64,000 nt of DNA from a virus: the IMG/VR virus record IMGVR_UViG_3300044511_000090, positions 1 through 64,000 of that record. The stretch is one strand, 5' to 3'. Both the position numbers and the translations under genes were made by a program. The notes under the pieces are model-generated. The model was not told the origin of the DNA. It did no database searches and was given only the letters and a program-made list of their open reading frames with translations. Positions 54,888 through 63,029 of this stretch are shown here, piece by piece (the first letter of the stretch is position 1; each line of letters begins with the position of its first letter).

Positions 54888-55876
54888 GTTGGGATTTTTC
54901 GCAATTCGGCGGCGTTCCGATGATCGAAGGCAAGTTGCTGTGCGACAGCGGCTTGACCGACGTTAATCCAGACGATCTTGCCTGGAACTTTGGCGTACAA
55001 CACAACCTGTCAGAACTCACCACGACCGAGCCGATTCCTCCAATCAAGACTCTTTACGAAGCATTCCCAAATCTACAGGGCAAGTGGGACGGCAAGACCA
55101 CGATCAATCACCATGAAGCAGTGAGGAAAGTTCTTGGCCGAGACTTGTCCCCACATGCGCAGGTTGCAGGAACATGCGGATCACATGCTGGAAGCCGTGG
55201 TCTTGAATTGCTTCAGTGCTCTCTTATCGCCAACGGGAAGCGTGCAAAGTATCATGACGTTTCGCACGCATGGCTTTACTACTTGGCCAGAAAAATGTAC
55301 GGCATGTTGGGAGGCGGAGACGGTGTTGCCGGTGGTTCCATACCAGAAGCGATGGCCAAGTTTGGCGCTCTGCATCGCGTTGAAGCGGATGATCTAAACC
55401 AGAACAGTGACAACCTTGCCGTTCGTTGGGGGCGAGGGCAGATGTCTGCTGCTGAGTACAAGCGTCTGTCAGAGCTCGCCAGAGACAACATCGTGACTGC
55501 TAAGGTCCGTTGCAGATCGGCATCTGAACTTGCTGACGGGCTTGCCGCTGGCGGAGTCGGAATCGTATCTGACGGTCGTGGATTCACCATGACCCGCGAC
55601 AAATATGGGTTCTGTGATCCAAAGGGGACATGGTGGCACTACCATGTCCGATCAGGCGTCAGAATCGCCAAGAATGGGCGTCGTGGCTTCGTTTACGACC
55701 AGAGTTGGGGAGAAAACGTACCAAATGGCGATTTGGTCGATGGATGCCCGTCAAACTGCTTTCTTGTCGATTGGGACGTTATGGACGCAAGCTGTAGGAA
55801 CGGGGAAGCAGACTGCGTGTTTGCTTTCGACCTGTGGGATTTGGAGCAAGGCAACCTTGACCCGTGGGTGTTCTAG
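54884..55876 (+). CDS. Papain-like (C1) cysteine peptidase
   Basis: 330 residues. AQVAGTCGSHAGSRGLELLQ fits the papain active-site stretch: Gln for the oxyanion hole, then GTCGSHA with the nucleophile Cys. WWHYHVRSGVRIAKNGRRGF offers the catalytic His, and VYDQSWGENVPNGDLVDG resembles the NSWG strand with an Asn/Gln partner. No signal peptide is visible. Roles could be virion-protein maturation or host-protein cleavage. The neighbours on both sides are exported, so a cell-envelope target is possible. The fold assignment rests on these motifs. Confidence 0.7.
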   Translation: MSWDFSQFGGVPMIEGKLLCDSGLTDVNPDDLAWNFGVQHNLSELTTTEPIPPIKTLYEAFPNLQGKWDGKTTINHHEAVRKVLGRDLSPHAQVAGTCGSHAGSRGLELLQCSLIANGKRAKYHDVSHAWLYYLARKMYGMLGGGDGVAGGSIPEAMAKFGALHRVEADDLNQNSDNLAVRWGRGQMSAAEYKRLSELARDNIVTAKVRCRSASELADGLAAGGVGIVSDGRGFTMTRDKYGFCDPKGTWWHYHVRSGVRIAKNGRRGFVYDQSWGENVPNGDLVDGCPSNCFLVDWDVMDASCRNGEADCVFAFDLWDLEQGNLDPWVF

Positions 55877-56232
55877 TGCGCTTAATCATTGCAATTGTGG
55901 CTTCGGTCTCGTTCGCGTCAATTTCATTCGCCGACACGGACACAGACGCACGGGCAATCATGCTCATGCGCCTGGCTTTGCACAATCAAAAAACAGTCAG
56001 GTCACAAAAAATGGCCGACCTTCCGACTGTTCCATCGCACTTTCATTACCACCATTGCGGCAATTGCAATTCTTACTTTGCACATGCAAATGACGGAACG
56101 CAATCGCACTATTGTCCGCGATGCAAAGCCGGTCCTTGGCTATTACAGGTTCAGCCGCCTCCTGGCGGAACACAAGTTTGGCTGCATAAGCCACTGAAAG
56201 CGTCCTCGTCGAAAGACGACTGCCCAGAGTGA
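55876..56232 (+). CDS. Secreted zinc-ribbon protein
   Basis: 118 residues from GTG 55876 (TAGTG overlap with the peptidase stop); GTG 55864 is an alternative. The signal peptide is VRLIIAIVASVSFASISFA. The mature part has HYHHCGNCNSYF and HYCPRCKAGPW, a four-Cys zinc ribbon. Exported zinc ribbons of this kind are unusual in phages. Confidence 0.65.
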   Translation: MRLIIAIVASVSFASISFADTDTDARAIMLMRLALHNQKTVRSQKMADLPTVPSHFHYHHCGNCNSYFAHANDGTQSHYCPRCKAGPWLLQVQPPPGGTQVWLHKPLKASSSKDDCPE

Positions 56233-56484
56233 CTTAGGAGATGAGTCCGCCGTGAGCGGGATGATTTGGATTCACAAGACGACTGCGCAGCACGGATCGC
56301 CTCGTGCTCAGAAAGAGTCGGGTTGTTTAGGAACCGGATTAGAACGGTGTCGTCCATACATACATGACACCATAAACGCCTAAACGGTTCAAGGTCGATA
56401 TTCATGTGTGCTGTCCCGCTCGTTGCGGGTCAGTAAAGAACCGCTGCTCAGGTAGGAAGTGTGGTGAGTAGCGGACTTTGCTCT
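56233..56484. other. Intergenic region without a convincing gene
   Basis: About 250 bases. A minus-strand frame (56151-56405) reads MNIDLEPFRRLWCHVCMDDT and so on but has no Shine-Dalgarno and runs into the plus-strand gene. GCCGTGAGCGG and CCCGCTCGTTGCGGG form small hairpins. I see no RNA gene that I can name. Confidence 0.4.
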
Positions 56485-56519
56485 CGCCCGGATTGGCGCT
56501 GACCAATCCGGGCGTTTTT
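56485..56519 (+). terminator. Rho-independent terminator
   Basis: CGCCCGGATTGG and CCAATCCGGGCG form a perfect 12-base-pair stem with a CGCTGA loop, followed by TTTTT. Confidence 0.9.
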
Positions 56520-56527
56520 GATACAAT
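56499..56527 (+). promoter_or_regulatory. Promoter embedded in the terminator
   Basis: CTGACC and TACAAT are 17 bases apart, 36 bases before ATG 56563. The -35 element is inside the right half of the hairpin. Confidence 0.4.
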
Positions 56528-56562
56528 GATGGCTGTTGTTTTTCTACAAAGGAGTGTTTGCT

Positions 56563-56910
56563 ATGCGATTTGTACTCTGTCTGATTGCTCTGATGGTGTT
56601 TTGCATGATTGCTGGCGCTGCTGAAAAAGCACCGGCTGCAAAGGCTGTTGCCGCTGCTCCGTGCGGCCCAAACGGTTGCCCGATTCGGTCTCGGTCTCTA
56701 TCACTTCACATCGAAAGTCATGGCGCATGGGCATTTGACGGCCATCGCGTTTCCGGCGTATTTTCCCGTGTTAGGGGATTTGTTCATGACGCCGCTTTTC
56801 GAGCATTTCATTTCGTATCTGCGGTTCGGCACAACATTTCCGGGGTTTTTGTCAACCGGCCTCGGCTTGTTTCGATGACTCGGCATGTGGTATTCGTGAG
56901 GCGGCGATAA
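56563..56910 (+). CDS. Small secreted protein
   Basis: 115 residues from ATG 56563 (AAAGGAG upstream). The signal peptide is MRFVLCLIALMVFCMIAGAA. Then AAPCGPNGCPIRSRS, a Cys pair with the CxxNGCPxR pattern common in planctomycete secreted proteins, and an Arg/His/Phe-rich tail ending RHVVFVRRR. It is flanked by terminators on both sides, so it is its own transcription unit. Confidence 0.6.
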   Translation: MRFVLCLIALMVFCMIAGAAEKAPAAKAVAAAPCGPNGCPIRSRSLSLHIESHGAWAFDGHRVSGVFSRVRGFVHDAAFRAFHFVSAVRHNISGVFVNRPRLVSMTRHVVFVRRR

Positions 56911-56937
56911 TTTCGCGTATCGCTGAGTCTCACGCAC

Positions 56938-56966
56938 GGGAAGGCTTCGGCCTTCCCATTTTTATT
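56938..56966 (+). terminator. Rho-independent terminator
   Basis: GGGAAGGC and GCCTTCCC around TTCG, followed by ATTTTTATT. Confidence 0.85.
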
Positions 56967-56975
56967 GGAGGGCTT

Positions 56976-57176
56976 ATGTTCGTTCTAACCAGGAAAAAGT
57001 CCGTGATGACTGAAACAGGATGGAAAAAACTCGGCCCAAACACCAAAGTTCTTTCATGGGACAGAGAAATTGATGCGCTGTCATACATGGTTGGCCTACC
57101 GCTTACTCACGACAAGAAACGAGGGGTTCTTGGGGCGGTGGTCACGCCTGTAATTACAAAGGAGAAGTCCAAATGA
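56976..57176 (+). CDS. Small hypothetical protein
   Basis: 66 residues starting MFVLTRKKSVMTETGWKKLG; GGAGGG lies upstream. It overlaps the next gene by four bases. No family recognised. Confidence 0.5.
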   Translation: MFVLTRKKSVMTETGWKKLGPNTKVLSWDREIDALSYMVGLPLTHDKKRGVLGAVVTPVITKEKSK

Positions 57177-57376
57177 AGCCGACTTGGGAAATGATTGGAG
57201 ATGTTGGTGCTTACAACTACTCAAAAGGAGAAAAGGCTGGATACCAATCTGGCCTTGACGACGGGATCAAGTCGATAGGAACAATCATAGGGACAGCCCT
57301 TGTTGGGGCTCTGTGCATTGTTGGGATCGCAACGCTAAATTCGTGGCTCAGCGGCGAATCAGAAGAAGCACGATAG
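57173..57376 (+). CDS. Small membrane protein
   Basis: 67 residues; one membrane helix (IGTIIGTALVGALCIVGIAT) after an amphipathic N-terminus. Last plus-strand gene; its end overlaps the convergent gene 57348-57752 by 29 bases. Confidence 0.6.
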   Translation: MKPTWEMIGDVGAYNYSKGEKAGYQSGLDDGIKSIGTIIGTALVGALCIVGIATLNSWLSGESEEAR

Positions 57377-57752
57377 TCGCCGCAAACGATACGCCAACCA
57401 GTAGGCCGAACAGGATTCGCCACTGGTTGGCGATTACATCTCTGATCTTTGAATCAGTCGCGGAAATGAACTCTCTGCACATCAGTTCGCTTCGCAGATC
57501 GCTCAATATCACGTCCATGTCTACTTCGCTGAACGACACAGCCGGGATTCCTATTCGGTTCAGTTCATTGACAGTGGCATTGTGGAACAGCTTGCAAGAC
57601 AGGATCACCGCGTCTGGTTTTTTTATTCGCGCGAACTCAACAGCTTCAGAGGCATTGTCAAAGTTGCCGTCAACTCCATACCCAAGATCAATGAGTTGCC
57701 GAACAAGCTGAAGCCTCTTTTTGTCATCACGCTCTGCAACAACCAGCTTCAT
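57348..57752 (-). CDS. CheY-like receiver domain fused to a C-terminal membrane anchor
   Basis: 134 residues. LVVAERDDKKRLQLVRQLID, NASEAVEFARIKKPDAVILS and GIPAVSFSEVDMDVILSDLR follow the receiver order of strand and helix: an acidic patch ERDD after strand 1, PDAVILS where strand 3 with the phospho-acceptor would be. The Asp at the acceptor position appears replaced by Ser/Cys (ILSCK). The last 25 residues form a membrane helix (LFGLLVGVSFAATIVLLLIR). A pseudo-receiver is likely. The role in a phage is unknown. Confidence 0.5.
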   Translation of the reverse strand: MKLVVAERDDKKRLQLVRQLIDLGYGVDGNFDNASEAVEFARIKKPDAVILSCKLFHNATVNELNRIGIPAVSFSEVDMDVILSDLRSELMCREFISATDSKIRDVIANQWRILFGLLVGVSFAATIVLLLIRR

Positions 57753-57949
57753 CGTGTCCTCGCAAACTTTGGCTCGTCGGAATCATCTTTGATTTTCTTC
57801 GTGAATGGAATGTACCCGTTATTGGTCCGATTTTTTTTTTGGCGCTTCTTGGAAAGTTCTGAGAATATCTCGAACACCATCAGGATACTGCCCATGATGG
57901 TGAACGAGATGAGGAACAGTTTTATCGGGATGACAAGATCGGAGCTCAT
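57749..57949 (-). CDS. Small membrane protein
   Basis: 66 residues: an N-terminal membrane helix (VIPIKLFLISFTIMGSILMV), then a basic cytoplasmic tail (ELSKKRQKKNRTNNG). Overlaps 57348-57752 by four bases. Part of a cassette of small membrane proteins. Confidence 0.6.
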   Translation of the reverse strand: MSSDLVIPIKLFLISFTIMGSILMVFEIFSELSKKRQKKNRTNNGYIPFTKKIKDDSDEPKFARTR

Positions 57950-57960
57950 TTGCGTGCGCC

Positions 57961-58200
57961 TTATTTGGCAGGAATTTTGTGCGCAGACCCGTTCTTGTCA
58001 GAAGAGAGAGACGATCCCCAGGAATGCTGCCTCTTTTCCTGGACCTCATACAGAACCGACTTCGCAAGCTCTTTGATTTTGAAAGACTTCTCTTTTTGAA
58101 TGCGAGAATACTTGATCCATTGGAACATCCAGATTGCAGCAACGATTCCCAGAATAATCCAGGACAAAAGATTAACGACTGTCGAGAAATCAGGATTCAT
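57961..58200 (-). CDS. Small membrane protein
   Basis: 79 residues: a membrane helix (VVNLLSWIILGIVAAIWMFQ) and a basic helical tail (KEKSFKIKELAKSVLYEVQE). It overlaps the upstream gene by four bases. A holin-like or spanin-like role in lysis is possible. Confidence 0.6.
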   Translation of the reverse strand: MNPDFSTVVNLLSWIILGIVAAIWMFQWIKYSRIQKEKSFKIKELAKSVLYEVQEKRQHSWGSSLSSDKNGSAHKIPAK

Positions 58201-58505
58201 TTTCCACCGTCAGTTTTGAGGATGTCATGGATCACTTTCCAGTATGCTTCAACGCTTTTGACTTCCAGCCGCATTTGATTTATTGAGTCGGAGACCTTTC
58301 CGCCAGTGTCTTCGATTCCAGAAGCAACTTCTTTGATCGCATCTGCCATATCCGAGATAGCTTCTCCGTGCTTCTCCTCTTGATGCCGATGATGCCTGAG
58401 AATCAGGTACAAACACACGATCCCAAACACGGCAGCAGCGCCTGACGGACCAAGCGCGAGCAGCTTTTCTAGGATGTCCATGATTTGTGACACTGATTCA
58501 CTCAC
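58197..58505 (-). CDS. Membrane-anchored coiled-coil protein, candidate holin
   Basis: 102 residues from GTG 58505, translationally coupled to the preceding stop (8-base overlap); ATG 58481 is an alternative. A membrane helix (PSGAAAVFGIVCLYLILRHH) is followed by a charged coiled coil (ISDMADAIKEVASGIEDTGG). One short membrane segment plus coiled coil fits phage holin or hemolysin XhlA-like proteins, but this is only topology. Confidence 0.55.
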   Translation of the reverse strand: MSESVSQIMDILEKLLALGPSGAAAVFGIVCLYLILRHHRHQEEKHGEAISDMADAIKEVASGIEDTGGKVSDSINQMRLEVKSVEAYWKVIHDILKTDGGK

Positions 58506-58644
58506 ACGGGGTTTGTGCTGGTTCGTACAGATAGTTGCCAGGGACAGAAGGAGGAACACATGATGTTCCAACAGGGCAAGCGTGCGGCCTCATTGGATCA
58601 ACCGACCACTCTTCTCCGTCCCAAAACCATTCGCACTGGATCAT
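58498..58644 (-). CDS. Very small Trp- and Cys-rich protein
   Basis: 48 residues starting MIQCEWFWDGEEWSVDPMRP, then CPVGTSCVPPSVPGNY and TPC. The ATG overlaps the preceding stop by four bases. It looks like a small structured protein. Confidence 0.6.
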   Translation of the reverse strand: MIQCEWFWDGEEWSVDPMRPHACPVGTSCVPPSVPGNYLYEPAQTPCE

Positions 58645-59120
58645 TTTTGCCTCTTGAGCTTATCGACGTGTACTGAGCAGGCCATGTCTCCGCCTCGTTG
58701 ACCGGCAATAAACTCGCCCATAGCGCCTTCTGTGTCGCCACGCTTTTTCAGTATCAGGCCGCGAATCAGATGGGCGCGATTGCGAGATGCTGAATCCAAC
58801 AACAGAGGCCGTCGAGTGTAAAAGAATGCGCCTTCGTCGTCTCCAAGGTGCATACAGCATTCTGCCGAATCGAGGTCTCTGGAATGGTGCTTGAAGATTT
58901 TCAATGCTTCGGCGTATTCCCGCTTTGACATATGCAGGTTTGCCTTGCCTATGTCAGAAACCTTGACCTGTTCCATGCTTTGCACCAGTGGAAGTAGAAC
59001 CACAAACGAAAGAAGCGATGCAGCAATGACTGCGGATCGCTTAGCTCTTATCGCAAGCCCGCACACGATGGCGGCAAATGCGATTCCGGCAACGATAACG
59101 GCGTGCTGCATGTCGAACAT
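58641..59120 (-). CDS. Membrane protein with a TPR-like soluble part
   Basis: 159 residues. Two membrane helices (VIVAGIAFAAIVCGLAI; SAVIAASLLSFVVLLPLV) precede TPR-like helices (ANLHMSKREYAEALKIFKHH; CCMHLGDDEGAFFYTRR). GGGG lies upstream. It may scaffold the membrane cassette. Confidence 0.6.
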   Translation of the reverse strand: MFDMQHAVIVAGIAFAAIVCGLAIRAKRSAVIAASLLSFVVLLPLVQSMEQVKVSDIGKANLHMSKREYAEALKIFKHHSRDLDSAECCMHLGDDEGAFFYTRRPLLLDSASRNRAHLIRGLILKKRGDTEGAMGEFIAGQRGGDMACSVHVDKLKRQK

Positions 59121-59248
59121 TCGCCCCTGCTTATCGAGTCAGTGTCGGACAGTGGCTTGTAGCACTTCTTGCACTTCGGCTTGTTAGCACAGTCACAAGG
59201 CCAAGTGTTGAAGCAGTACAAACACACTGTCGGCGAAGGATCGTGCAT
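59048..59248 (-). CDS. Small Cys-rich zinc protein
   Basis: 66 residues. CLYCFNTWPCDCANKPKCKK and ECSTCSTPLS give several cysteine pairs. ATG 59248 is only two bases after the 3' end of the tRNA, so it may be translated from a tRNA-mRNA transcript. No Shine-Dalgarno separate from the tRNA. Confidence 0.55.
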   Translation of the reverse strand: MHDPSPTVCLYCFNTWPCDCANKPKCKKCYKPLSDTDSISRGECSTCSTPLSLPESHLPPSCAGLR

Positions 59249-59250
59249 AA

Positions 59251-59322
59251 TCGCAGAGGTGGGAATCGAACCCACTATCTGCTGGTTATGAGCCAGCCGA
59301 GATGCCAATTCTCTACTCTGCT
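59251..59322 (-). tRNA. tRNA-Met (anticodon CAT)
   Basis: 72 bases, complete cloverleaf on the minus strand. Six acceptor pairs are intact (GCAGAG with CTCTGC), with an A-G mismatch at 1-72. The D stem is GAGA/TCTC. The anticodon stem GCTGG/CCAGC encloses CTCATAA. The T arm is GTGGG-TTCGATT-CCCAC. CCA is not encoded. The anticodon stem lacks the three G-C pairs of initiator tRNAs, so it is elongator Met or an Ile2-type CAT. It starts the operon after the promoter at 59401-59430. Confidence 0.9.
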
Positions 59323-59400
59323 ACAGGCTTCTGGCCACTTCATTTCCTTTAAGCCAAGCGGCACTACTTCGGCGGTTCAAGACGAAGCTGAAGCCTGCAA

Positions 59401-59430
59401 TTTATAGGGATAAAATCAAGCAACTGTCAA
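59401..59430 (-). promoter_or_regulatory. Promoter (TTGACA - 18 - TATAAA) for the tRNA and membrane-protein operon
   Basis: A perfect -35 TTGACA and TATAAA on the minus strand. The -10 context is CCCTATAAAT, identical to the promoter at 63803-63832. Confidence 0.75.
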
Positions 59431-59442
59431 AGATAGGTAGGA

Positions 59443-59775
59443 CTAAGAGCCAAATGGCCCAACGTGCGGATAGTTCGGTTTGACTTGCTCGTGAAGGAAT
59501 GCACCCTTGCTGCTGGCCTTCATCATTTCCTTGTACACTTCAAAAGGCGCAGATGTGTAAAAGTAAACGCTGCCACTGCCGTCTTTCGACTTGAACCAAA
59601 CACCAAGTCCGTGCTTTACTTGGTCCTCTTCCTCAGACTTCCAGCAGATGTGCCCGATGTTGGAAGAACTAACCGGAGTCCAACTCGATGCCTGCTGCAT
59701 CTGTTGGGCCTTGAACTTGGTTATCGAGTCCTTTCGGACGAGGCGACCGCCACGGAAAAATGGCTTCGTTGCCAC
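59443..59775 (-). CDS. KTSC-like domain protein
   Basis: 110 residues from GTG 59775 (AGGAG eight bases upstream). The C-terminal third (VYFYTSAPFEVYKEMMKASS, then GAFLHEQVKPNYPH) follows the KTSC pattern. A small virion-region gene of unknown function. Confidence 0.65.
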   Translation of the reverse strand: MATKPFFRGGRLVRKDSITKFKAQQMQQASSWTPVSSSNIGHICWKSEEEDQVKHGLGVWFKSKDGSGSVYFYTSAPFEVYKEMMKASSKGAFLHEQVKPNYPHVGPFGS

Positions 59776-60227
59776 TATCGGATGCTCCTGACGTAGAACG
59801 AGTAATCGCCATAGGTCACAGTAGTTGAACCGTCCGTTACTTTCCAGTAACGACGCCACATTCCATCGGTGTCAAGATCGCTTGCCGATGTCGTGAATCC
59901 CCAAACATACGTCGATATGCTTGAGCCTGTCTTTGGGATGACAGTACCATCTGGCTTAACGAGGTACAAAGTCGCGGCAGTCAACACCCATGCCACGCCT
60001 CCCTTTGTGGTATTCGTCACCCGGAATCGCTTGATGTCGCCAACGAAGTAAACACGAGAGTCTTTGATCATTCTGGCCCCCGTCTCCGTGTCTCCAACAT
60101 TGAACGTATCGTCAATGTCGTAGTCAACGTCGAAAGTGTCGTCGATGACCGGAATATCATCGGCCTCTTCGGTGTCCCAAGAGGAGCCCCATGACGAGCC
60201 CCAAGAGCTTCCCCATGTCGATGGCAC
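59775..60227 (-). CDS. Small virion-like protein with a WGSSWGSSW repeat
   Basis: 150 residues starting MPSTWGSSWGSSWGSSWDTE. The WG-SS-WG motif is frequent at the start of small phage structural proteins. Acidic and beta-rich parts follow (VYFVGDIKRFRVTNTTKGGV; WRRYWKVTDGSTTVTYGDYS). It lies directly after the fibre-like gene. Confidence 0.65.
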   Translation of the reverse strand: MPSTWGSSWGSSWGSSWDTEEADDIPVIDDTFDVDYDIDDTFNVGDTETGARMIKDSRVYFVGDIKRFRVTNTTKGGVAWVLTAATLYLVKPDGTVIPKTGSSISTYVWGFTTSASDLDTDGMWRRYWKVTDGSTTVTYGDYSFYVRSIR

Positions 60228-60230
60228 GTT

Positions 60231-63026
60231 TTACCCTGGACCCCAATAATTTCCAGACTGGCCATTCCCAGTTACGAGAACATCGTTACACCTTTGGATA
60301 TTTGCGTCCACATGGCCTGCAACTGTGAACGTCAGGCTGTCTGTTTTGGCCTTGATTGCCACAATGCTCGAATTGGCCGTCAGAGCATCGTCGCATTCGC
60401 TCTGGACCTCGGCATCCCAACTTGGATTCCATGCCATCGAGTTCGAGGTAACAGTAAGCGTGTTGACCTGGAACGCGGCCGATGCCCCGCCATGCGAGAC
60501 ATTGGCCAACTGGACTGTCGGATTGCCGCTTGAAAGGGCATTTGGCGTCGAACCGACCCAAGAGCCGATGTCAACTCTTCCGAACGGCACAACGGCAAAT
60601 GTGCTCGACGAATCAGGGTTTGTAGCCCAGTTCGGCTCAATGGTAGCAACTTTCGTTGAACCGACGTAATCGCTTACCCTTCGGCACTGCCCAGCGCCAG
60701 TTCCACCAGTGATGTAAACCCATGCGTCGTTGTAGTAGTCATCGGTCGAACTTGCCGAAGCATCCAGCGTGATTGTGCCAGCAGACCCGGTTTGAGCAGT
60801 GCTGCTCCTGATTGTCTGCAATCCGGTATCTGCCGCAAACGTAGCACGATCAATAGCCCCGTCTGCGATAGACGCAGCAGTGATTGCACCGGCAGCAAAT
60901 GTGCCGACGTAGCAATCGACTCTTCCGCTTTGGAGAGAGTTCGGCGTAGTGCCAAGCCATGAGCCAACATCCACTCTTCCGAATGCTTTGATTGCAAACG
61001 TGCTGGTATTGTCTGGGTTGGTTGTCCAGTTCGGCTCAATCGTGGCAACTTTGGTAGAGCCGACGTAATCTGAGATTCGTCGAATCTGCCCAACTCCGGT
61101 GTTGGCCGTGATGTAGACCCACGTATCGTTGTAGTAATCGTCCGTAGAAGACGCACTTGCATCAAGCGTGATCGTACCAGCAGCGCCAGCCTGTGCTGTG
61201 TTGCTTCTCACGGTCTGCAAACCAGTGTCGGCAGCGAATGTGGCCCGGTCGATTGCGCCATCGGCAATCTCTGACGCACCAATTGCGTTGGCTGCAATTT
61301 GAGAAGCGCCGATGCAATCTGCTGCCAAAACGCTTGACGTGATGACATTGTTTGCAGCCGCCTGCATGTTGCTGTCCATTCGGCCAGAAACCAGCGCCGC
61401 TGGCAACCTGCTCTGAATGTCTTGGGTATCGGTTTCGATGTCGATTTCTTTGTCTCTGACCGCCTCAAGGCTGTCGGTCGTGTTGTCGTAGCTGCTGTAA
61501 GCCGGTGTTGCCGACTTGCTGTGCAGTTTCGCCCACAGCGAAGAGTTGGCAACAATGCTGCCAGGATCAGCCACTTGGATCAGGTGGTCAAGCTGAATAT
61601 CGGACAAAGCAGTATCAACAGTGGCATTGATTTCCGCAATCGCATCTGCTGCCAGAGCGTCGGCATCGATTGCGTCTGTTGCGATAGAAGCAGCCGTGAT
61701 GCCTCCAGATGAAACAGAGCCGATAGAACCAGAAAGATTTCCGGTTATGTTTCCAGTGATGTTAGCTGTCATCGTATCATCAACAACAACCGTCGTTGTT
61801 CTAACTCCCTTGCCAGTTCCAGGTCCACCAGCACCACAAATTTGCAACCCATAAACACTTGCTGTGCCACCAAAAATATTTATCCCAACACCACCAGAAC
61901 TTCCGCCTTGGAATAGAGCGCCTATTCCTGTTCCAGATGATGTCACTTGCAAACCAGCAGTTCCACCACTAGCTGTAGATGAAATCGTCAATCCAGGAGT
62001 GGTGGTACTTGAAAATGTTGTCCCACCTGTTATCGCCAAAGAATGGAGAGTAATAAGACCAGAAGAGACAACATTGTTGAAGTCCAATCCTGCCTCACCA
62101 GTCGAGGCCACATCCAGCGTCCTGTTCATTACAGTCGGCTTCAGTGCCCGATCAGCAATGATCGTCACGATGTCAGTCGTGGCCATCGTGAACACTGCCG
62201 GGTCTGTGCGAAGTGTGACAGTCTTCGTCGAGCCAGTGTAGTCATCGACCACGGCGACAGCCTTCTGCGCGGCCGTGCTCGCGTCCTCGATCACGATGAT
62301 GCAATCGTTGTAGGCGTCGTTGTCTGACGATCCCTCCGTGAGAGTGAACGACGTTTGACTTGCCAGCGTTGCAATCGTTGTTCGCTGCAAGACTTGGCCA
62401 TATCCCGTACCGTCAAATTGCTTTTCAAGATTATCGGCAGCGGCTGTGTCTCCAGAGATAGCCGTCGCGTCCGAATCCATCTTGCCACTGACAAGCGCAG
62501 CAGGAAGCCTGGACTGAATATCCTGCGTGTCGGTTTCAACATCTGTTGCCGTCTTGACAGTTGTGCCGCTAAGAGTAACAGTCGTTGTCGGACTTCCAAC
62601 ATTTGCCCAATCGACACCGGCTTCACCGCCTGAAGAAACATCCAACTTGCGGCCAGCAGTCGTTGGCCTCAGCGAATATCCAAGAGCAAGGTAGTACGTG
62701 AATCGAACAGTCTGTCCGTCCACTGTGATCGAATTGATATTCACCCAGTATTGCGCGCCATCAGCCCAAAACCCGGCATCAGAATTATCCGACGTATCGA
62801 TGCTGAATCCGTGAAGGCCAACCGTGCCATCAAAGTCGATGCCGTAAGTATCGAGAAGCGTGTATCCGTTGTCGCTGGTACGCTGAGTAGTTGAACCGTT
62901 TTTATAGCATTCTATGTCAGTTACAGCGAAATTTGTTATTGTAACAGACGCACCGCTGCTGTCATAGGCATCAAACGGGAAATAGATTGTATCGCCTGAA
63001 TTGAAGCAGGCTGGCATTACAAACAT
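60231..63026 (-). CDS. Large repeat-rich tail fibre or virion protein
   Basis: 931 residues, Ala/Thr/Ser/Gly/Asp-rich with almost no Cys, as in phage fibres. A unit of about 110 residues occurs twice nearly unchanged (GAIDRATFAADTGLQTVRSN, TITLDASASSTDDYYNDTWV, DYVGSTKVATIEPNW, GRVDVGSWLGTTPN). DTQDIQSRLPAALVSGKMDS also occurs twice. Gly/Thr-rich segments in the middle (GNITGNLSGSIGSVSSGGIT) resemble collagen-like or beta-helix stalks. No pectate-lyase or chaperone end domain is seen. It is preceded by small virion genes at 63030-63781. Confidence 0.75.
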   Translation of the reverse strand: MFVMPACFNSGDTIYFPFDAYDSSGASVTITNFAVTDIECYKNGSTTQRTSDNGYTLLDTYGIDFDGTVGLHGFSIDTSDNSDAGFWADGAQYWVNINSITVDGQTVRFTYYLALGYSLRPTTAGRKLDVSSGGEAGVDWANVGSPTTTVTLSGTTVKTATDVETDTQDIQSRLPAALVSGKMDSDATAISGDTAAADNLEKQFDGTGYGQVLQRTTIATLASQTSFTLTEGSSDNDAYNDCIIVIEDASTAAQKAVAVVDDYTGSTKTVTLRTDPAVFTMATTDIVTIIADRALKPTVMNRTLDVASTGEAGLDFNNVVSSGLITLHSLAITGGTTFSSTTTPGLTISSTASGGTAGLQVTSSGTGIGALFQGGSSGGVGINIFGGTASVYGLQICGAGGPGTGKGVRTTTVVVDDTMTANITGNITGNLSGSIGSVSSGGITAASIATDAIDADALAADAIAEINATVDTALSDIQLDHLIQVADPGSIVANSSLWAKLHSKSATPAYSSYDNTTDSLEAVRDKEIDIETDTQDIQSRLPAALVSGRMDSNMQAAANNVITSSVLAADCIGASQIAANAIGASEIADGAIDRATFAADTGLQTVRSNTAQAGAAGTITLDASASSTDDYYNDTWVYITANTGVGQIRRISDYVGSTKVATIEPNWTTNPDNTSTFAIKAFGRVDVGSWLGTTPNSLQSGRVDCYVGTFAAGAITAASIADGAIDRATFAADTGLQTIRSSTAQTGSAGTITLDASASSTDDYYNDAWVYITGGTGAGQCRRVSDYVGSTKVATIEPNWATNPDSSSTFAVVPFGRVDIGSWVGSTPNALSSGNPTVQLANVSHGGASAAFQVNTLTVTSNSMAWNPSWDAEVQSECDDALTANSSIVAIKAKTDSLTFTVAGHVDANIQRCNDVLVTGNGQSGNYWGPG

Positions 63027-63029
63027 TGC

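Noticed and set aside
56151-56405. Minus-strand frame starting MNIDLEPFRRLWCHVCMDDT
   Set aside because: Partly protein-like, but no ribosome-binding site, runs into an opposite-strand gene and is isolated on its strand.
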